Shown here piece by piece: positions 6,440 to 10,720 of a stretch of DNA of 10,720 nt; position 1 is the stretch's first letter; each line of letters opens with the position of its first letter. Position numbers and translations under genes: made by a program. Below the pieces are notes generated by a model. It saw only the letters and a list, made by a program, of their open reading frames with translations. It made no database searches and had not been told where the DNA came from. The stretch comes from UBA8522 sp035528895 (GTDB lineage: Bacteria; Acidobacteriota; Aminicenantia; Aminicenantales; UBA8522), in NCBI GenBank assembly GCA_035528895.1, contig DATKXS010000118.1, positions 1 to 10,720 of the forward strand. Reading direction: 5' to 3'.

Positions 6440-6448
6440 TGTTATAAT
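6440..6448 (+). promoter_or_regulatory. Perfect extended -10 promoter of fusA, positioned for a leaderless mRNA
   Basis: TGTTATAAT matches the extended -10 consensus TGnTATAAT at every fixed position. With the hexamer at 6443-6448, the expected first transcribed base is about 6455, one to two bases before the fusA ATG at 6457. No good -35 is seen at 17 bases, as is usual for extended -10 promoters. The AGGGG between box and start (6449-6453) is too close (3 bases) to be a comfortable Shine-Dalgarno on such a transcript. Confidence 0.75.
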
Positions 6449-6456
6449 AGGGGATT

Positions 6457-8547
6457 ATGGCCACAGAGATTACGCAACTCCGGAATATCGGGATCAGCGC
6501 CCATATCGACTCCGGCAAGACCACGCTGACCGAGCGGATCCTCTTCTACTGCCATAAAATCCACCGGATGCACGAGGTCAAGGGCAAGGACGGCGTGGGC
6601 GCGACCATGGACTCGATGGAGCTGGAGCGGGAGCGCGGGATCACCATCTCCTCGGCCGCCACCAACGTCACTTGGGGCGATCACACCATCAACATCATCG
6701 ACACTCCCGGCCACGTCGATTTCACCATCGAAGTGGAGCGGTCGCTCCGCGTCCTCGACGGCGCGGTCCTGGTGCTCTGCTCTGTCGGCGGCGTCCAGTC
6801 CCAGACGATCACGGTCGACCGCCAGCTCCGGCGCTATAAAGTTCCCTGTCTGGCTTTCATCAACAAACTCGACCGGACGGGCGCCGACCCGTTCAAAGTT
6901 AAGAATCAGCTTGTCGAGAAGCTCGGCCGCAACGCCGTCCTGATGCAGATCCCCATCGATCTCGAGGACAGGCAACAGGGAATCATCGACCTCGTGACCA
7001 GGGAGGCCGTTTATTTCGATGGAGTTCAGGGAGAGGCCGTCCGTCGGGAAGCCGTCCCGGCAGAGCTCAATGCAGATGTCGAGAAGCACCGGCAGGCGAT
7101 GCTGGACGCGGTTTCCATGTTCTCGGATGAACTTACCGAGGCCGTCCTCGAAGGACGCGAAACCCCCGAGCTGGTTATGGAAGCCGTCCGGCGCGGCACG
7201 GTCGCCCGGGAGCTGATGCCCATCCTGATGGGCTCCGCTTACAAGAACAAGGGAGTCCAACTTCTCCTGGACGCGGTGGTCCGCTACCTCCCCAACCCCG
7301 CGGAAGTGGAGAACATCGCCTATGACCTGGACAGCCAGGAGAAGTCAGTGGCCCTCAGCACGGACCCGGAGGCTGATGTTGTAGCCCTGGCGTTCAAACT
7401 CGAGGAGGGACCTTACGGGCAGCTCACCTACATCCGGATCTATCAGGGCAGGATCGAGAAGGGCGCGGAGCTTCAGAACTCCCGGACGGGGAAAACCATC
7501 CGGGCAGGCAGGCTCATCCGGATGCACGCCGACAGCATGGAAGAGATCGAAGACGCGGCCGCCGGGGATATCGTCGCCCTCTTCGGCGTCGATTGCCACT
7601 CCGGTGATACCTTCGTCAAGCCCGGATTGAACCTGGCGATGTCATCGATTTACGTTCCCGAGCCCGTCATCTCGCTCGCCGTCTTCCCGGCGGACAACAG
7701 ATCAGCGGACAGCATATCCAAAGCGCTGAAGCGCTTCACCAAGGAGGACCCGACCTTCCGGACCCACGTCGATCCCGAGTCCAGGGAGACCATCATCCAG
7801 GGCATGGGCGAGCTTCACCTGGACGTTTACATCGAACGGATGAAGCGGGAGTATCAGGTCGCCGTGCGAACCGGGATGCCCCAAGTGGCTTATCGCGAGT
7901 CGATCGCCCTGCGGACGGAGTTCGACTATACCCATAAAAAGCAGACCGGAGGCGCGGGTCAGTTCGGCCGGGTGATCGGTTTCATCGAGCCGCACGCCGA
8001 AAAGCCCTACGAGTTCGTGAACCAAGTCAAGGGAGGACGGATCCCCCGCGAGTTCATCCCGGCCTGCGACAAGGGATTCCAGGCGTCGCTCAAGAGGGGC
8101 CGGCTGATCGGTTATCCTATAACCGGGATCAAGGTCACGCTCACCGACGGGCAGGCGCACGAGGTCGACTCCTCCGACATCGCCTTCCAGTCCGCGGCCC
8201 AGGGCGCCTTCCGGCAGGCTTATGAAGCCGCCAAACCCTATGCCCTTGAGCCGATCATGAGGCTCTCGGTGGAAGGCCCGGCCGAGTTCCTGGGGAATAT
8301 CTTCGCCGGCATCAACCAGCGTCGGGGGATTATCGTCAGTTCGGTCGAGGACGGGATGTTCGCCCGAGTGGATGCCGAGGTCCCCCTAAGCGAGATGTTC
8401 GGCTATTCCACCGTTCTCCGTTCCCTGACTCAGGGGAAAGCGGAGTTCACGATGGAGTTTCTTAAGTATGCCCGAGTCCCCGCTCAGGTCGCCGAAAAGC
8501 TCATCGCCCAGTACCAGGAGAAACTGCGGAAAAAACAAGAAAAATAA
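6457..8547 (+). CDS. fusA: Translation elongation factor G, mitochondrial EFG1/spd-type
   Basis: The 696-residue GTPase catalyses ribosomal translocation. G-domain motifs are all present: AHIDSGKT (15-22), RGIT (60-63), DTPGH with catalytic His86 (82-86), NKLD (136-139) and GSAYKNKG (259-266). Domains II-V follow at full length, ending in a lysine-rich tail. Its wording departs from standard bacterial EF-G: IDSGKTT instead of IDAGKTT, EVKGKDGVGATMDSM after switch I, LCSVGGVQSQT, and FDYTHKKQTGGAGQFGRVIG in domain IV. From memory these are hallmarks of mitochondrial EFG1 and the bacterial spdEFG1 group (spirochaetes, planctomycetes, deltaproteobacteria). It is not in a str operon: no rpsL, rpsG or tuf is adjacent. 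Whether a second EF-G exists elsewhere cannot be seen. The ATG at 6457 lies directly behind the extended -10 box. Confidence 0.95.
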   Translation: MATEITQLRNIGISAHIDSGKTTLTERILFYCHKIHRMHEVKGKDGVGATMDSMELERERGITISSAATNVTWGDHTINIIDTPGHVDFTIEVERSLRVLDGAVLVLCSVGGVQSQTITVDRQLRRYKVPCLAFINKLDRTGADPFKVKNQLVEKLGRNAVLMQIPIDLEDRQQGIIDLVTREAVYFDGVQGEAVRREAVPAELNADVEKHRQAMLDAVSMFSDELTEAVLEGRETPELVMEAVRRGTVARELMPILMGSAYKNKGVQLLLDAVVRYLPNPAEVENIAYDLDSQEKSVALSTDPEADVVALAFKLEEGPYGQLTYIRIYQGRIEKGAELQNSRTGKTIRAGRLIRMHADSMEEIEDAAAGDIVALFGVDCHSGDTFVKPGLNLAMSSIYVPEPVISLAVFPADNRSADSISKALKRFTKEDPTFRTHVDPESRETIIQGMGELHLDVYIERMKREYQVAVRTGMPQVAYRESIALRTEFDYTHKKQTGGAGQFGRVIGFIEPHAEKPYEFVNQVKGGRIPREFIPACDKGFQASLKRGRLIGYPITGIKVTLTDGQAHEVDSSDIAFQSAAQGAFRQAYEAAKPYALEPIMRLSVEGPAEFLGNIFAGINQRRGIIVSSVEDGMFARVDAEVPLSEMFGYSTVLRSLTQGKAEFTMEFLKYARVPAQVAEKLIAQYQEKLRKKQEK

Positions 8548-8563
8548 CGGAGGAGTCCCGGCC

Positions 8564-9268
8564 ATGGTCAAGGAAGAGCTCATCAAGAAAAGCCCGGTCA
8601 GGGTGTTGGAGAAGTCCATGCACGGCGGGCTGGGGAAGGGCCATATCGGCGTTCTGGCTTCCCGCAAGGGAGTCGGCAAGACCGCCTGCCTGGTCCAGAT
8701 CGCCACCGACAAGCTTTTGCAGCAAAAACCCGTCATCCATGTCTCCTACTCCAGCCGGGTGGACTATATCATCACCTGGTACGAAGATATCTTCCGCGAG
8801 ATCGCCAGGAGCCTGAACCTGGAAGCTGCGGCCGAAATCCAAGGCGAGATCGTCAGGAACCGGGTGATCATGAATTTCAGCCAGGAAGGGATGAGGACCG
8901 GGCAGGTTCTGCGCAGCCTCGAAGCCATGATCAAAGACGGGAATTTCGCCGCCGAGACGGTCATCGTGGACGGCTTTACGTTCACGACCGCGTCACTTGA
9001 AGACCTGGCCAGGTTCCGGGAATTCGCCGGACGGATGGGGCTAGAGGTCTGGTTCAGCGCCTCTCTCAAGGGACCGGAGCCGCTGTTTGACGGGCAGGGA
9101 TTCCCCAACGAGCTTAAATGCTGCCTCAGAAAAGTGGACGTGCTGATCACCCTGCGGCACCTGCGTGACCGGGTGCAGCTTCACCTGCTGAAGGATCACG
9201 ACTTTCCCTCGCCGCAGGAGCTCAGGCTCAGCCTCGACCCGACCACACTCCTCATCACCGAGCCATAA
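8564..9268 (+). CDS. RecA-like P-loop ATPase of unknown function, coupled to fusA
   Basis: The 234-residue soluble protein has a P-loop SRKGVGKT (33-40), in which Ser replaces the first Gly of the classical Walker A, and a Walker B-like strand TVIVDG (132-137, Asp136). Between them are a strand VIHVSYSS (57-64) and an aromatic stretch YIITWYEDIF (68-77). A later strand, LEVWFSASL (160-168), resembles the sensor strand of RecA/KaiC-fold ATPases. No DNA-binding or membrane segment is evident. I recall similar uncharacterised P-loop proteins in deltaproteobacteria but know of no assigned function. The start is fixed by GGAGGAG (8549-8555) 8 bases upstream. The gap to the fusA stop is 16 bases, so the two are very probably co-transcribed. 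A link to translation is inference from position only. Confidence 0.85.
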   Translation: MVKEELIKKSPVRVLEKSMHGGLGKGHIGVLASRKGVGKTACLVQIATDKLLQQKPVIHVSYSSRVDYIITWYEDIFREIARSLNLEAAAEIQGEIVRNRVIMNFSQEGMRTGQVLRSLEAMIKDGNFAAETVIVDGFTFTTASLEDLARFREFAGRMGLEVWFSASLKGPEPLFDGQGFPNELKCCLRKVDVLITLRHLRDRVQLHLLKDHDFPSPQELRLSLDPTTLLITEP

Positions 9269-9280
9269 AAAGAAGGAACC

Positions 9281-9349
9281 ATGCGCTGGGATTATTGTAT
9301 TATCGGCACCGATGCAGCCGCACTCAAGGCTGCTTCCGCCGAGGACTAG
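9281..9349 (+). pseudogene. N-terminal remnant of a probable FAD/NAD-binding protein
   Basis: Twelve bases after the P-loop gene, GAAGGA precedes an ATG at 9281 and a 22-codon frame, MRWDYCIIGTDAAALKAASA, ending at TAG. The hydrophobic strand followed by G-T-D-A-A-A-L-K-A-A has the spacing of a Rossmann dinucleotide-binding start (IIGxGxAGLxAA), although two of the glycines are Asp and Ala. A whole flavoprotein would need hundreds more residues. The frame stops within the convergent transporter gene: the two stop codons overlap in a CTAG. It looks like a 5' gene fragment at a rearrangement point, and was probably the third gene of the fusA operon. A genuine 22-residue peptide is the alternative. 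Confidence 0.45.
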
Positions 9350-10680
9350 GCTTTCTTGAGCCACCGCCTCTCGATCTCTTCGAGAGTTTTCCCCTTTGTT
9401 TCGGGCAAAAAGAAGATCATGAAGATAAGATCGAGGGCGCACATCAGTGCATAGAACCAGAAAGCCGTGCTCTCGTTCAGGCGGTCGGCGATCACCGGGA
9501 AACTCAGAGTGACCGCGAAATCGGCCACCCAGAGCGCCACCGTGGCCATAGCCATGGCGCTTCCCCGCATCCGTGTCGGGAAGATCTCGCTCATCACCAC
9601 CCAGACGATCGGCCCCATGGCCATGGCGAAAAAGGCGATGTAGAGAAGGATGAGGAGGAGGATCCCCGTCCCCGAGAAATTCTCGATCCTGAAGGCGGCG
9701 CCGAGCAGGCACTGGGAGACACCCATGCCCGCGGCCGCGATCAACAGCAGGGGTTTCCGGCCGACCTTATCCACCAGGAGTATGGCCACGATTGTAAAAA
9801 GCATGTTGACCAGGCCGACGATCGTGGACTGGCCGATGGCCGAAATGCGTTCGAAACCGGCCCGTTCGAAAATGCGGGGTGCATAATAGAGGATGGCGTT
9901 TATGCCCGTGATCTGCTGAAAGATGGCCAGGACGACGGCGATGAGAAGCGCCCGCCTGAAACCCGGCCGGAAAAGCTCGGCCAAAGATCCCCCCTCGAGA
10001 AGGAGGGTCTCCTTGATGCTCCGGACCTCGGCGGCCGCCATCTCGGCGTCGTTGACCCTGGACAGGACCTCCAACGCTTCGGCCTCCCGGCTCTGCTTGA
10101 CCAGCCAACGGGGACTCTCGGGAACGCGGAGAAGAAGCACGAAAAAAATCACCGCCGGAAGCGCTCCCATCCCGTACATCCACCGCCAGTTGGAAGGGCC
10201 GACGCCGGCAAAGGCCCAGTTGACGAAGTAGGCGAGGAGAATGCCCGTGACGATGGCCATCTGGTTGACCGAGACAAGGGCGCCCCTGATCCTGGCCGGT
10301 GAAACCTCGGCGATGTAAAGAGGGGCCAGGATCGAGGCCGAGCCGATGCCCAGCCCGCCGACGAAGCGGAAAATAAGGAATTGGAGCATGCTCTGGGGGA
10401 GAGCGCAGCCGATCGCCGAGACAAAAAATAGAACAGCCGAGACGAGCATGAAACGCTTCCGGCCGAGCCGGTCGCTGATCGTCCCGGCGAACCCGGCACC
10501 GAACATACAGCCGATCAGAACCACGCTCACCGCCCAGCCCTCCTGGAGAGAAGTCAGGGCAAACTGATCCTTGAGATAGCGGGTGGCGCCGGCAACGATG
10601 GCCGTATCGAACCCAAAGAGAAGCCCGCCGATGGCGGCGATCACGGTCACGAAAATGACGTAAGATTGTCTGCTTTTCAT
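9346..10680 (-). CDS. MFS sugar porter (XylE/GLUT-like sugar:H+ symporter)
   Basis: The 444-residue inner-membrane protein has about 12 hydrophobic segments and nearly every sugar-porter signature: GGLLFGFDTAIVAG (18-31) with Asp25 at the position of the proton-coupling Asp of E. coli XylE, DRLGRKR (70-76), RFVGGLGIG (105-113), PLYIAEVSPARIRG (120-133), PESPRWL (187-193), QQITGINAILYYAP (255-268), DKVGRK (304-309), GPIVWVVMSEIFPTRMRG (356-373) and PETKGKTLEEIE (426-437). Proton-driven uptake of a hexose or pentose is likely; the exact sugar is not readable. The start at 10680 is chosen because AGAGGA lies 4 bases upstream and a -10-like TAGAAT (10715-10720) would begin transcription near 10708, downstream of the alternative ATGs at 10716 and 10713. 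The gene is full length. Confidence 0.93.
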   Translation of the reverse strand: MKSRQSYVIFVTVIAAIGGLLFGFDTAIVAGATRYLKDQFALTSLQEGWAVSVVLIGCMFGAGFAGTISDRLGRKRFMLVSAVLFFVSAIGCALPQSMLQFLIFRFVGGLGIGSASILAPLYIAEVSPARIRGALVSVNQMAIVTGILLAYFVNWAFAGVGPSNWRWMYGMGALPAVIFFVLLLRVPESPRWLVKQSREAEALEVLSRVNDAEMAAAEVRSIKETLLLEGGSLAELFRPGFRRALLIAVVLAIFQQITGINAILYYAPRIFERAGFERISAIGQSTIVGLVNMLFTIVAILLVDKVGRKPLLLIAAAGMGVSQCLLGAAFRIENFSGTGILLLILLYIAFFAMAMGPIVWVVMSEIFPTRMRGSAMAMATVALWVADFAVTLSFPVIADRLNESTAFWFYALMCALDLIFMIFFLPETKGKTLEEIERRWLKKA

Positions 10681-10684
10681 CTTT

Positions 10685-10720
10685 TCCTCTTCTCGAGACC
10701 CGGCATGGTCCATCATTCTA
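10685..10720 (-). promoter_or_regulatory. Ribosome site and -10 candidate of the sugar porter
   Basis: On the minus strand TAGAAT (10715-10720) matches TATAAT at five of six positions, with a predicted start near 10708. AGAGGA (10685-10690) lies 4 bases before the ATG at 10680. The -35 region would be outside the window, so the promoter cannot be judged fully. Confidence 0.4.

Noticed and set aside
6442..7260. Minus-strand open frame (272 codons) opposite EF-G
   Set aside because: It lies over the highly conserved G domain of EF-G and is a shadow frame.
9295..10302. Plus-strand open frame (335 codons) opposite the sugar porter
   Set aside because: Its composition (His/Asp/Arg/Gly-rich, no fold pattern) is that expected from the complement of transmembrane helices.
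1..10720. tRNA, rRNA, CRISPR arrays, riboswitches, transposase or defence genes
   Set aside because: I read both strands for cloverleaf pieces, regularly spaced repeats and typical protein motifs and saw none; the palindromes at 4259-4387 are not regularly spaced like CRISPR repeats.

Overview
The window looks like a piece of a GC-rich bacterial chromosome (probably from an environmental or metagenome-derived genome). My best guess is Candidatus Aminicenantes/Acidobacteriota or a neighbouring deep-branching lineage. The reasons are a zinc-ribbon Ser/Thr kinase fused to a TolB-like domain and TPRs, an EF-G of the mitochondrial EFG1/spd type, several Tat-exported carbohydrate enzymes, and GGGGAnnnTCCCC palindromic repeats between genes. 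This assignment is inference; no rRNA or tRNA is present.

Layout. (1) 14-133 (-): the Tat leader of a NapA-like protein, cut off after 39 codons by a GGGGACGTTCC-type palindrome. (2) 134-444: intergenic, with a long imperfect inverted repeat (210-343) and a candidate promoter (TTGACA at 360). (3) 445-3135 (+): membrane-anchored kinase-TPR sensor. (4) 3145-3329 (-): gutted Tat-exported oxidoreductase of probable Gfo/Idh/MocA type, with both ends present and the middle deleted. It lies directly downstream of an intact DUF1080 glycoside hydrolase-like gene (3339-4181, -). (5) 4205-4470: intergenic, with a REP/MITE-like palindromic element (4259-4387) and a motif shared with the 296-323 region. 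(6) 4511-6364 (+): two-gene operon of a Tat-exported TIM-barrel sugar isomerase/epimerase and a GHMP kinase resembling plant glucuronokinase. (7) 6457-9268 (+): EF-G under a perfect extended -10 promoter placed for leaderless transcription, followed after 16 bases by a P-loop ATPase of unknown function. (8) 9281-9349 (+): 22-codon remnant of what looks like an FAD-binding protein, convergent with and overlapping the stop of (9) 9346-10680 (-), a sugar:H+ symporter of the XylE type.

Functionally, much of the window concerns sugar use: uptake by the symporter, exported hydrolase/oxidoreductase chemistry (DUF1080 plus the broken Gfo/Idh gene), isomerisation and sugar-1-phosphorylation. The EF-G/P-loop pair is separate housekeeping or regulation.

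The most unusual theme is recurrent gene truncation. At three places a good Shine-Dalgarno, start codon and N-terminus survive while most of the gene is missing, and at one of them the original C-terminus also survives. The most promising undescribed protein is the P-loop ATPase behind EF-G. The glucuronokinase-like enzyme is the most interesting metabolic call.
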